Origin: Larix sibirica
Taxonomy: Eukaryota > Streptophyta > Pinopsida > Pinales > Pinaceae
Assembly (NCBI GenBank): GCA_004151065.3
Contig: NWUY0300008434.1
Span: 10,157-36,563 of the forward strand
Direction: 5' to 3'
Length of the DNA stretch: 26,407 nt
Made by a program: the position numbers and the translations under genes. Positions 1 through 8,603 of this stretch are shown here, piece after piece. Every line of letters starts with the position of its first letter. Position 1 is the stretch's first letter. Below the pieces are notes generated by a model. It searched no databases, had not been told where the DNA came from, and worked only from the letters and a program-made list of their open reading frames with translations.

Positions 1-2
1 GA

Positions 3-27
3 ATCCACTAAGTGCAATTTAGTGGAT
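3..27. repeat. short perfect inverted repeat
   Basis: ATCCACTAA and its reverse complement TTAGTGGAT are separated by 7 bases, giving a possible 9-bp hairpin. Nothing around it shows a function. It may be the edge of a repeat cut by the window start. Confidence 0.5.
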
Positions 28-1150
28 AACAAGACTAAAATCATGATTCAAACAACATGAAGAGCTTGACTATATCTTGGGGATGGAATTGCAATTCAAA
101 AAGCAAAGTGCAAGTCTTTTAGGAGGATAGAAAAAATGAACCCCGCGCCATCAATTTTTAAAGGGGATTAATTGTGGTGCACCAGTAAATTGGATGGGGT
201 GTTTGTATTATCACTACCATTATCAAATATATACATCAGAATGAGGGTAGAAGATCATGGGATGTGGAATTGTTCATATCCTATGGATGGTGTTAAATAA
301 AAAACCTGGTAACAAACTCCATTTTAGGGTGGTACATGATAGTTTGTGACTAGAGGACTTTATTGTGATTGATGGGCTTACTACTTTCAAAATTGTGGTG
401 AGTGATGGAGGCCATTGATTTGTTATCAAATGTGAAATAGATGAAGGCATTGTTATCATATGTGAAATAGAACAAAGTGAATTGTTATAGGATGTGAAAT
501 AGACCAACACTATGTTGGGTGATGGAGGTAAATGAACTGCTATCGGATGTGAAATAGATGGAGGCACCACTATCGAATGTCAAGTAGACCAAATTTATGG
601 TGGTGACGAAAGCCAATGAATTGTTATCAATGTGAAATAGACCATCATGGATGAGTACCTCGAGAAACTTGTGTGATTCATGGGATATTATTGATGACAC
701 TAAGAGATTATATAGTAGTTTGAATGAAAGTTTGCCTTGGGACTTTTTCAATTGTGGGTTATTAATGTCTTTTGGGAATGCTCACAAAAATATTGGTCAC
801 TATGTATACAAATCCTAGACTTGAAAGTTATCACAACATCTATGGTTCGTTGCTCACTCTACAAGTCTTCACCCTTTGAATGATTAATTCAATGATGGCT
901 ACATCACCTTTTTGTTTTTTTTTTCCTTTACATTGCCAATGTCATTGCTTTCTTCCATGCTTACTACCATGCTTTCTTCTATCTTGCCTCTCTTTTTTCC
1001 ATAACGATTAATTGACATTATGGATTGTGAGATGCCTTCAATTAAAATCTTAATTGCATTTCCCTAACATTGTAATAAAACACTCAAGAAGCCATGACAT
1101 TGAAAGAGTGTTTTGTATGAATGCTAGATGGTTGTGGTTATTATCTTAAA
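28..1150. other. non-coding stretch, no gene recognised
   Basis: Frames are broken by frequent stops; the longest open stretches (about 90 codons, minus strand, 274-751) are low-complexity readings across a local tandem repeat. A T-rich run lies at about 911-929. I see no RNA gene or complete mobile element here. Confidence 0.5.
418..645. repeat. degenerate tandem repeat, TGTTATC...ATGTGAAATAGA units
   Basis: The motif TGTTATC-n-ATGTGAAATAGA recurs at roughly 420, 451, 483, 538 and 621, with a weaker copy near 571. Spacing is irregular (about 30 to 55 bases), so units have been expanded and eroded. The repeat keeps frames open on the minus strand, which explains the spurious ORFs over it. 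Confidence 0.6.
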
Positions 1151-1352
1151 AAAAAAGTTGGTATAGCCATAAACCAACATTATGTTTTTAGTTATTGCTT
1201 GTCGTGCAAATTTTGTGTTCAAATCTACAAATTCACAACAACAACAAAAAACACTTCAAAGGGAGTACAATAATTATAAAATTGAAATTATGGATTCAAT
1301 TTTTCTCTTTTGTAATATTAACATTGTGTGTTTAAAGCTATTAAAGATTATT

Positions 1353-1440
1353 GGGAGTGTGGTCTTGCAGTAAGTAGTGAGGTAATTGGGCTTGTACTAA
1401 CCCATAGACCTAGATTGAAAACCCCTCGTGTGGGTGAGGA
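1353..1440 (+). mobile_element. possible tRNA-derived SINE-like fragment
   Basis: GTGGTCTTGCAGTAAGTAG resembles a polymerase III A box, and about 55 bases downstream AGATTGAAAACCCC loosely resembles a B box (consensus GGTTCGANNCC). An A-rich stretch follows at about 1535-1557. I find no target-site duplication and the B-box match is poor, so this could be chance. Confidence 0.25.
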
Positions 1441-2065
1441 CGAGGCCAAGCATAAGACCTAGATGACTTTGATGAAATAGATACACCCTTCATAGTGCGA
1501 CGTCTTGGACAAATAAATTCTATAAGAAGCATTCCTCAAAAAATGAAAATAAAAAAGGTATTTATTTTGGTGTCCACAGATAGTAATAACTTTGACAAAG
1601 CAAGCAAACTAGGCTTCAAACAAAATATAGTCTTGGTCTAAAACTTATAGGATAATTTTTTAGCATACCATCCTACCAAGAATATAAGCATGTAAAACAT
1701 ATATTAAACAAACAAGAATTAAAACCCTAACTTAGAGCTAGTTATTGAATCCAACTAGTTGTTCTATCAATCTCCCCTTGGGTTTCCCTAGAATTTGCTT
1801 GGTACTAGGATTGTAGAAGGATGTCCTTGGGCTAAATTGATAGTGTTGGTCCCTGGACTAGCATATCTTAATCGCATCAATACAGGCCTACAATTCAAAG
1901 CATTTCCTTGAAAGGATAGAGATAGTGCTCTAAGGTTCTTAGCTCCATATTGAGTGTTGTTGATTCCATGGTAAATTTATTGCAAGCTTGATTGGCATAT
2001 TTCCCCTTAGAATCGAACTAGATCCTCTAGTTCTCAGTTTTCATGGAAACATGAGTGATGTTTCC

Positions 2066-2407
2066 TTAGGCCTTTGCATTTTCTCTCACACAACACCACA
2101 AACATCTATGAAGCTCATGAGTCTTGCCATTTTGAATCCCACAATTATTGTAGTGCTCCATGTCAGTGCCAGGGATGATGTGAACATCCAATGCCCTGCC
2201 CTTTAGACCTGCAAACCAACAATGAGAAAAGAGAATGTTGATAGATTCATAGACTATAAGAGCAACAAAGTTAGAAGAACAATGCTCCACATCACTTCCA
2301 CACCCCTCTCCATTCATGCATAAAGCTTGCATGGGAGATGACAAGATATTCATTGCCTTGCCCCTGCATTCACACGTCACAGGCTTTGTAACAAACAAAG
2401 TGGGCAT
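2066..2407 (-). CDS. unrecognised ORF, 113 codons, Cys-rich
   Basis: An open minus-strand frame of 113 codons starting at ATG (2407) and ending at a stop (2066), the longest in the first 5 kb. The predicted peptide carries about a dozen cysteines but no spaced pattern I can assign to a family, no signal peptide and no clear membrane segment. An acceptor-like TTTGCAG lies inside it (about 2213), so it might overlap an intron/exon boundary of a decayed gene. Neighbouring sequence gives no context. It may be a chance ORF. Confidence 0.25.
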   Translation of the reverse strand: MPTLFVTKPVTCECRGKAMNILSSPMQALCMNGEGCGSDVEHCSSNFVALIVYESINILFSHCWFAGLKGRALDVHIIPGTDMEHYNNCGIQNGKTHELHRCLWCCVRENAKA

Positions 2408-4870
2408 GGATTAATTAATGACGGTGAATTTAAGGAATATTTGACAAAAGTTAATACCACCTCAATACTTCCAGATTGTATTTTAACTTGACATCAAAGG
2501 AGGGGCAAAGTCCCCTGTAAGTTATAATCTTTCATCTTGAAAGGAAGGGTTAAGCCCCCTGTCCTACCTTATAACCCTTTCTCGTCACGGTACGGGACTA
2601 AGGATTATATGTTGCCCCCCCACTTGCTCAAGGAGTAAGCTTCCTTCAAGCACAAGGCTCCCACATTTTCCATGACATCAACTAATGAATCAAGTTATCT
2701 CTCCAAATAATTTGAGTTTGTGAACGTTGCTAGATCCAAGTGATTGGTTTACGAGCTATTTATGCTACTCTTGGAGAAAAACAAGCATCGTGATGCATCG
2801 AAGTTCAAATGATGATCATGGAATCTTCAATAATGGTTATTGGGTTCAACATTCTAATACTTATTATTTCAATTCCTTGACAAGCTACCAATACTTCAAC
2901 TTTATTATTTACGATGCGCCCAACAAGTATATAATTTTATCTTATGATTTCCATCAAAATCAAGGATGATCCTCGTAACACGCTTAAATACCATTTGAAA
3001 CTTAATAAATGTAGATCAAGCTAAACCCGTGTCACTATACCTTATGGTTGTGTGACTCAAGTTTCATTTTTAATACCTCAATAATGTGTAAATTTTTACA
3101 TATTCATTTCATCTTTCTAACTTCAAAGTATACACTATGGGATTATATGGTTGTGCTATAATGTGCAAAGGAAAGAAAGAAAAATATATCGGAAGATCAA
3201 CTATGAAACTTTATTTCGAAGGGAGGAAAGATATTTAGTGAGGGATAGGAGTGTATTTAGGCACTTGGTGAGATTTATCTATGTGTTTGGAGGCTATAAC
3301 TCGAATTAAACCTTTTATTGTGGACATGGGGTCAAGATGGGAAATATACGAAGGAATTGTAGTGTTGGGATTCCTGGCAACTCTGGGATGGATGGGCGTC
3401 TAGTTCCTCAAATGCAAATTGCACAAAGAATACGAAGATAAACGAGCTCTCATCTAGATCCTCTTCAACATTATGTTTGCCTTCTCGTGCAATCTTTTCC
3501 AACTCATTCTATTCAAGATCATGCCTCTCTTCTCTACAGAGTTAGTCTTCAAATTCCAATTGAAGCTTTAATTGAATTTTCCACTCTGCTAAACTTTTCT
3601 TTCATTGTTTTTGTTAGAATTAATGAGAATAAGTACATTAATCATATCCCTCCCTTCCTATTTGCACGTATGTTAGTTCACATAAGAATACTAAATATTA
3701 TTTTCTCAACACTTTCATAGGGAGATTAAAATATTATCTTCTCGAAGCAACAAGGAAATTAAATTAAACATGATTTTTCTTGACTCTCTTTTGAAAACCA
3801 AATTTAATGTTGTACACATGTAAAATGCTATAATGTCATATGAACGACCCAAATTTAATCTATGGTCATCTAATTGACATTATAACGACCCAAATTCCAT
3901 GTATGGTCATCTAACAAATCGAATGACACAAAGCAAACAAAAAGGTGATGAATAAACATAGTGCTCGGAGGAGGAAACACCTTATGACATAATTAGCCAT
4001 TTATTAATAAATGCTTGACATTTAATTATTTTTGAGAGAGTAGTGGTTACTTTAACTGATATCAAAATGTTACTATTTATCAAGTACAATAAGATTGCAA
4101 AACAACTATGTTGTGTTTTCAATTCTAAATTGCTTATAATCTTTTCCTGCTCTTCAATAATTATTGTGAGAAGGATAGATATAAAAAAATTGTCCTTCTT
4201 ATAAATTTCCTTGTCCCCCCTTAGTTAGATGAGTGATGTTTGATGAACTTATTACATAATAGAAGGCATAAACAATATATGCTTATGTTTTTTTTTTGTT
4301 TTTTTGGTTTTTTGTTCTGCAAATCTTGATTCTTTTATTTGTATTATATCGTTTGTCCGATGAAGGGGTTCCTTCTCGAATCCAACCATCAATTAGACTT
4401 TCTGATTATTACAAAGTCCCCCCATAATAAAACTCAAGGGACAACTAAGAAAAAGCACACCTTCTTGAAGAATTCACTTGCATGGCATAACCATAATTTC
4501 TTTGCACCTTTTTCATAATGATCCAACCCCCTTGTAGATTGTCTTCAAGGAAGGGAGCTCTACTAATAGATCTACAGGGGATGGCACTCACTCAATTGCC
4601 TTAATATTAAATGTTCAACCGACTCCTTATCCAATAAATATTTCCCAAGTTCTAATTGGTCCTCTTGAGAATTTGTTGGCTTCTTAGAGGCTTGACCTTG
4701 AATGTCTCCCCTGGATTGTGGGCATTAAACTCCTATCCTCTCCACCGTAGCCTTCTTTTCTTCTTTCTTTTGACAATTTGAAAACCACGAGAGGAGCCTA
4801 GATCCCCTATTGCTTCTTGGGATTTCCCCTATACATAATATTATTTTATGGGATATTCAATCCTTTTCTT
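2408..4870. other. non-coding stretch, no gene recognised
   Basis: Only short ORFs (80 codons or fewer) occur, without family resemblance. It holds a two-copy 41-bp repeat (3843-3914), a poly-T tract at about 4290-4315 and general AT-rich sequence. I see no RNA gene or LTR pair. Confidence 0.5.
3843..3914. repeat. two-copy direct repeat, period 41 bp
   Basis: AACGACCCAAATT and TATGGTCATCTAA recur 41 bases apart, with divergent bases between. The first copy is also bracketed by an inverted pair, TATAATGTCA near 3830 and TGACATTATA near 3875. This is probably a remnant of a small repeat; no coding role is visible. Confidence 0.55.
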
Positions 4871-4872
4871 CA

Positions 4873-5225
4873 CCTTGGGCATGTTTCCATTAAATGAACA
4901 ATCTCCTAGCACACTTAACAATAGAAGGCAATGCTCTCATAGACCAATGCCTAGTTCCACTAGGTTTACTTCCCCTTTTAGAGTAATTGGAGCCCCTTCC
5001 TCAAATATTTCTCTGCAAATATTCTTGTAGAAGATAAAAAAAAATACCTCCTTTTTGCTACCAACATAGTTGATGCAATTGCCCAGGTTGTTCTTTATTT
5101 TCACCTAGACATCTTTCTCCTAAAAGTTCATAGATAGATTTGGGAGCATCAACCACACATGGATGGAGGAGATTGTCACTATTATAATATTGAAATCTAG
5201 AGACCATGGGAAGGAAGAGGTTTTT
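4873..5225 (-). pseudogene. DUF4283 / CCHC zinc-knuckle protein remnant (plant retroelement-associated)
   Basis: Read on the minus strand, about 5215 to 5072 resembles the DUF4283 core: a FPWSLDFN segment, then VWLMLPNLSMNF about 10-15 residues later, then a segment resembling EGIGNTLG. After a frame change, 4920 to 4879 reads as C-x2-C-x4-H-x4-C followed by P, the spacing of the zf-CCHC knuckle that normally follows DUF4283, with two in-frame stops inside the knuckle. In plants this domain pair is mostly tied to L1-type LINEs and related retroelements. No reverse transcriptase is visible to its left, so the copy is truncated as well as frameshifted. The order of DUF4283 core, basic stretch and knuckle supports the call; degeneracy keeps it moderate. 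Confidence 0.5.
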
Positions 5226-5588
5226 TCTTCCCCATAACCATAATCCACCTTTTAAAATCTTCTACCTCTTAGATTAATCAAAAACATAAATTGTAAAAAA
5301 ACAAAACTTTTCACAATACCTTACCGAAAGATCTCGTCCCCACTCAATTTTCAATGAATCTATGAGTGAACATACATATTTCATTATACTGGCATACTAG
5401 GGCCTTCTTCGTCTAACAATCAACAATTTTCTTTATTGGATCCTATTAACACGTGGAATTGGACCATAGTGTACCATCTAGTGGTTTAGATTGTAATACA
5501 ACGTTAGGGGCACCATTGGTCACTTGCCACTTGAAGTTAAAAGATGGAAAGTGACCCTCTTTAGAGAAATAAAGATGGACACTTACTA
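5226..5588. other. stretch left of the Copia insertion, nothing certain
   Basis: A 66-codon minus-strand ORF (5446-5646) begins in the LTR and runs out of it; it may hold the eroded N-terminal part of the DUF4283 remnant, but I see no motif proving that. Confidence 0.35.
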
Positions 5589-5593
5589 TCTTT
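5589..5593. repeat. target-site duplication, left copy (TCTTT)
   Basis: TCTTT immediately precedes the LTR end TGTTGAAC. The same five bases follow the other outer LTR end GTTCAACA at 16865. Five-base duplications are typical of LTR-retrotransposon integration. This shows that the two outermost LTR ends belong to one insertion event. Confidence 0.85.
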
Positions 5594-5653
5594 TGTTGAA
5601 CCCCAAGTGATACTGAGAGGGGGGGGTGAATCAGTATCATGCGCAATATTAAA

Positions 5654-5664
5654 ATTTATATATA
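5654..5664 (-). promoter_or_regulatory. TATA-box candidate in Copia LTR
   Basis: The minus strand reads TATATAAAT about 60 bases before the LTR 3' end, followed by a C-rich CCCCCCCTCTCAG segment and the LTR terminus. In the 5' LTR the equivalent site (about 15653-15663) would be the transcription promoter. The position implies a very short R-U5. Confidence 0.5.
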
Positions 5665-5784
5665 ATTTTTACTTCATAAGTCATACACCAATACCAATGT
5701 AGTTATCAACATAGAAAACACTGTGAGCAAAGTATTTAAAAATAAACTTTGTATAGATAGAATCTTATATTACCTAAATTGCTC

Positions 5785-6138
5785 GGAGACACCAAACTCC
5801 AATAACGGTGTGAGCACCCACTCACGAATTTTGCAAACAACAATTTGATAGGGACACCAATCCCTTGTGTAAGCACCAACTTACTATTTACAGGCACCAA
5901 CCCGTGAGGACACCAATCCCCTGCGCAAGCACCAACTTGCTGTTAGGCACCAACCTGTGAGGACACCAATCCTCTGCGCAAGCACCAACTTGCTATCGGG
6001 CACCAACCTGTGAGGACACCAATCCTCTGCGCAAGCACCAACTTGTTGTCAAGCATTAACCTTCGAGGACACCGATCCTCTTTGCAAGCACCAACTTGTT
6101 GTCTTGAAGCACCAACCTGTAGGAGACCACAATCTCCT
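5785..6138. repeat. array of micro-inverted repeats with constant CACCAA-type loop
   Basis: About 16-18 consecutive 12- to 18-base inverted repeats with almost the same loop. Examples: GTGAG-CACCCA-CTCAC (5810), GGGA-CACCAA-TCCC (5851), GTAAG-CACCAA-CTTAC (5869), GCAAG-CACCAA-CTTGC (5925, 5978), AGG-CACCAA-CCT (5945), GAGGA-CACCAA-TCCTC (5959, 6012), AGGAGA-CCACAA-TCTCCT (6121). Stem sequence changes from hairpin to hairpin while both arms stay complementary. On the element's RNA strand the loop is UUGGUG. Part of the array is a 53-bp tandem repeat, each unit carrying three hairpins. Confidence 0.85.
5904..6100. repeat. 53-bp tandem repeat inside the LTR
   Basis: The GTGAGGACACC anchor recurs at 5904, 5957 and 6010 and in diverged form at 6063, an exact 53-base period. 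The right outer LTR has fewer units, which accounts for most of the length difference between the LTRs. The minus-strand ORF 5943-6212 and plus-strand ORF 6010-6393 over this region are by-products of the repeat. Confidence 0.8.
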
Positions 6139-6823
6139 GTCCTTGCCCCTTCCTGCCTCCCTAAGATAGATATGGTTGTAAATGTGTTCCTTTGTTGCAC
6201 TCTGATTTGCACACTTTCCTTAGCTTATTTTGTATACTCTCTTCAACTTCTACTGCACACTTCCTCAGCTTCTACCGCGCACTTCCACTACTTCTTTTGC
6301 GAGACTTGCTCCTTGTGTTCTGTTGTATTACGCACCGGACCATGTACTCTGGTTTACTCTTATTCTGTGCACTCGGCTCTACTTCTTATATGACTGTGAC
6401 TTCATATATGAATTAGTTCTGTATTGTTGCACACTTCTTCGAATCAACTAGCCGTTGATTCCCCATTAGACCGAAGCTTCAATTTCAGAGTACTTCTATC
6501 TCTACCTTCTATCCCATGCCCACTAAAACACATCAATCATTTTGTTTATTTATATCATTCTAGAATCAATACTCATTTTCTTGATTCAATTGATTTTTCC
6601 ACAAGTGGGGGCTTCTATACGTCGACGACACCCATTCCTTTCTTCATGCTCAAGTTTACCCAAACATCTAACTTGAGCCAACCAAGTCTCTTGTTCTTCT
6701 GTCAGCATGCAATCTATGCAATTTGACATATTTGTTGACTGCACGGTATTTATGCGACAGGAACCTATCCTAGAATTGCGCGAGTAGATGACTTAATGGG
6801 ACTTGCGCACGTACTCCCTTTAA

Positions 6824-6945
6824 CAAGCTTTTTCTATATACTTCTTAAAACTGGCTTCTAGACTTCATGCTTCCCACTTGACATCAAGCTTGTTCTATAT
6901 ACTTCTTAAAACTGGCTTCTAGACTTCATGCTTCTCATCTGACAT
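6824..6945. repeat. 61-bp direct duplication near the U3 start
   Basis: Two adjacent copies, 6824-6884 and 6885-6945, share CTATATACTTCTTAAAACTG and GACTTCATGCTTC with few differences. They lie at the beginning of U3 in element orientation. Both outer LTRs carry the doubled form, so the duplication predates insertion. The LTR body ending at 11196 stops at the end of the first copy. Confidence 0.75.
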
Positions 6946-6968
6946 CAATAACAATATTAAGTTCAACA

Positions 6969-6982
6969 ATCTCCCCCTTTGG
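6969..6982 (-). promoter_or_regulatory. polypurine tract of Copia-type element
   Basis: The minus strand reads CCAAAGGGGGAGAT directly before the LTR start TGTTGAAC. This is the expected primer site for plus-strand DNA synthesis and fixes the element's orientation. Confidence 0.85.
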
Positions 6983-7119
6983 CATTGATGTCAACACCAA
7001 GTAAGACTGAGCCCCCCAACTATGAGCTACTGTACTTTTGTAGTTTATGTCCTTTCGCAATCTTTGTTACAACGCAATGTCTTTAGTTTGATTTGCAATT
7101 TCTTCATAGTACCTGCAAT

Positions 7120-7134
7120 TTCTCCCCCTTTGAA
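7120..7134 (-). repeat. second PPT-like motif
   Basis: The minus strand reads TTTCAAAGGGGGAGA, a near copy of the functional PPT about 150 bases further inside. A weaker third copy (CAGGGAGAAT) lies at 7281-7290. Repeated PPT-like motifs before the 3' LTR are described for Sireviruses. Confidence 0.6.
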
Positions 7135-7708
7135 ATCCATGGCAAAGGGATGTTTTTTTATCTTGTCCTACTTATCTTCGGCGACCTTTGGACAATTTTG
7201 CATTGACCTGTAATTCTATAGCTGCCCAATATTTGCAATTTTCTTTTTTCGTAATTCGTTCTATGCGCAGTATCTGCAATATTCTCCCTGTGGACTGATG
7301 CTTCTCTTCCTTCCTTCTATTGCTTCTCGTTTGACTGTGCTGACTCCAACTTTTGTACTGTGTTGTACCAGATTCTTGTATTGTCGCATATGCTCTTGCT
7401 CAATTCATGCTCCTCTTTGATTGTGTAGATTGATTGTGTAAATATCACTATGTTGTACCGGATTCCCGTGTTGTCACAGTGTTCTCCATATTTTATTGTA
7501 AGATTCGTGCTTTTCACCAGATATGACATATCCAAGATTTGTAAAGGAGTTGATGTGATCATCAAATCTACCAATTCGTGTTACACATCTCATATGATGC
7601 AATCTAGCGTGCTTCAGCATTTAAGGAGATAGAGAAGGCGTCTTCAAATCGTTCACATTAAGTAATGAAAACGATCTTCCTTTTTGTCTCATCGAAATTT
7701 CGGGGAGC

Positions 7709-7948
7709 ATGGTATGCAAAGTAAAAAGAAGTTGGTGTCAAAAATGGTATGCACAGGTGCAGGTGAACCAGAGGCACGCAGAGGAAATTTCATCTCCGAG
7801 GAACCGAATTGAGCAGCTGGAGAAGCAACAAGGATACATTCTGACTCTTTTGAAGCAACTTCGGATGATTCCCAACATTTCAAGTTTCGAGGAACAGTCT
7901 TTGCCTAATACTGAGTTGCGTTTATCATCGCGTAAACCATATAATTAA
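7709..7948 (+). CDS. exon-like ORF antisense to the element, possible captured gene fragment
   Basis: An open 79-codon frame on the strand opposite the element. From about residue 31 the peptide looks protein-like: charged, with a heptad pattern I34, L37, Q41, I44, L48, L51 suggesting a short coiled coil, then a polar tail ending at TAA. Bases here are visibly more GC-rich than the flanks. A CACAG acceptor-like site lies just upstream of the convincing part (about 7755), so it could be the last exon of a host gene carried inside the element. I do not recognise the family, and no LTR-element protein is normally found here in this orientation. Chance remains possible. Confidence 0.4.
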   Translation: MVCKVKRSWCQKWYAQVQVNQRHAEEISSPRNRIEQLEKQQGYILTLLKQLRMIPNISSFEEQSLPNTELRLSSRKPYN

Positions 7949-8025
7949 CATGAGTAATTTCTCCACTAATGCTCATTCTTCAATTAAATTTGCAATTGAA
8001 GACGAGACTACAAATTTTGTAGACC

Positions 8026-8215
8026 AATGATACTGATAGTCCTGCCAAGATGTATGTACTCCTATCGCTGTTTTGATTTTTGCGGCAGTGGCCCTTGTAT
8101 ATGTATGAAAAAAAACTTCTTTTAATACTGACAGACTTGCCAACTAAGGCCAATTTTGAATGTATGTACTGTTTTGTTTGTTTTTGTGATAGTAGCTCCT
8201 TTAAGTACAATACAA
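8026..8215. repeat. diverged direct repeat, about 95-bp units
   Basis: ATACTGA..G..CTTGCCAA-type and GTATGTACT...GTTTTG segments occur at 8029 and again at about 8128, in the same order. The stretch has no convincing coding content and follows the exon-like ORF like an untranslated region. Confidence 0.5.
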
Positions 8216-8476
8216 ATAGCAATCTGCAAATGCTTTATGAGTACACATTTTCTTGTCATTGTTGTTCAACATATATTTGTCTTTGAATTCATGATTCTTA
8301 AGTAATATTGTTGAACTCGAGGATCTTCACACATAATTCTGGAAATTAGCAAGATATGCAGTAATTTCTTGTTGCTTGAGAACTATTGTTACTTACTTTG
8401 TCGTTATGTGACCGTGGAATTTTCTTCACCCATTTTTTAGAGTGTGCATGCTTTTGTTGAGATGACACAATGTCAT

Positions 8477-8603
8477 TTATTTTCTTCATCTACATCTAAC
8501 TAGTTTCGCTTTCTGCAATATATGGAGTATTTCTCCCTCCCTTATTTTCTTCATCTATATCTTACTAGTTTCGCTTTCTGCAATATATGGAGTATTTCTC
8601 CCT
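8477..8603. repeat. 65-bp tandem duplication
   Basis: Two adjacent copies (8477-8538 and 8542-8603) share TAGTTTCGCTTTCTGCAATA and GGAGTATTTCTCCCT. The right copy overlaps the end of the zinc-knuckle frame of gag. Confidence 0.8.

Larger units (their letters stand above)
5594..6968 (-). repeat. 3' LTR of Copia-type element (left outer LTR, 1375 bp)
   Basis: It begins (minus strand, 6968) with TGTTGAAC and ends (5594) with GTTCAACA, an 8-bp terminal inverted repeat. A PPT abuts it at 6969 and the TSD abuts it at 5589. It differs visibly from the right outer LTR by many substitutions and is 104 bp longer, about two units of its internal 53-bp repeat. The insertion is therefore not recent. Confidence 0.85.

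Noticed and set aside
485-751. FDSGAS in a minus-strand ORF, resembling a Copia protease active site
   Set aside because: It lies in a degenerate tandem repeat, has no flanking protease or Gag-pre-integrase sequence, and is better explained by the repeat.
1155-1255. GTGTTCAAATCTAC as B box of another SINE ending in CAACAACAACAAAAAAC
   Set aside because: No convincing A box, pairing or target-site duplication.
5785-6138. CRISPR-like array
   Set aside because: Units are contiguous or 53-bp tandem repeats without unique spacers, inside an LTR of a eukaryotic retroelement.
5943-6416. Overlapping ORFs of 74-127 codons on both strands, repeated at 11531-12004
   Set aside because: All lie in the LTR and arise from the 53-bp repeat and T/C-rich sequence; the identical second set comes from the duplicated segment.
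7980-8286. 80- and 68-codon ORFs on opposite strands
   Set aside because: They overlap each other and a diverged direct repeat, with no protein-like features.
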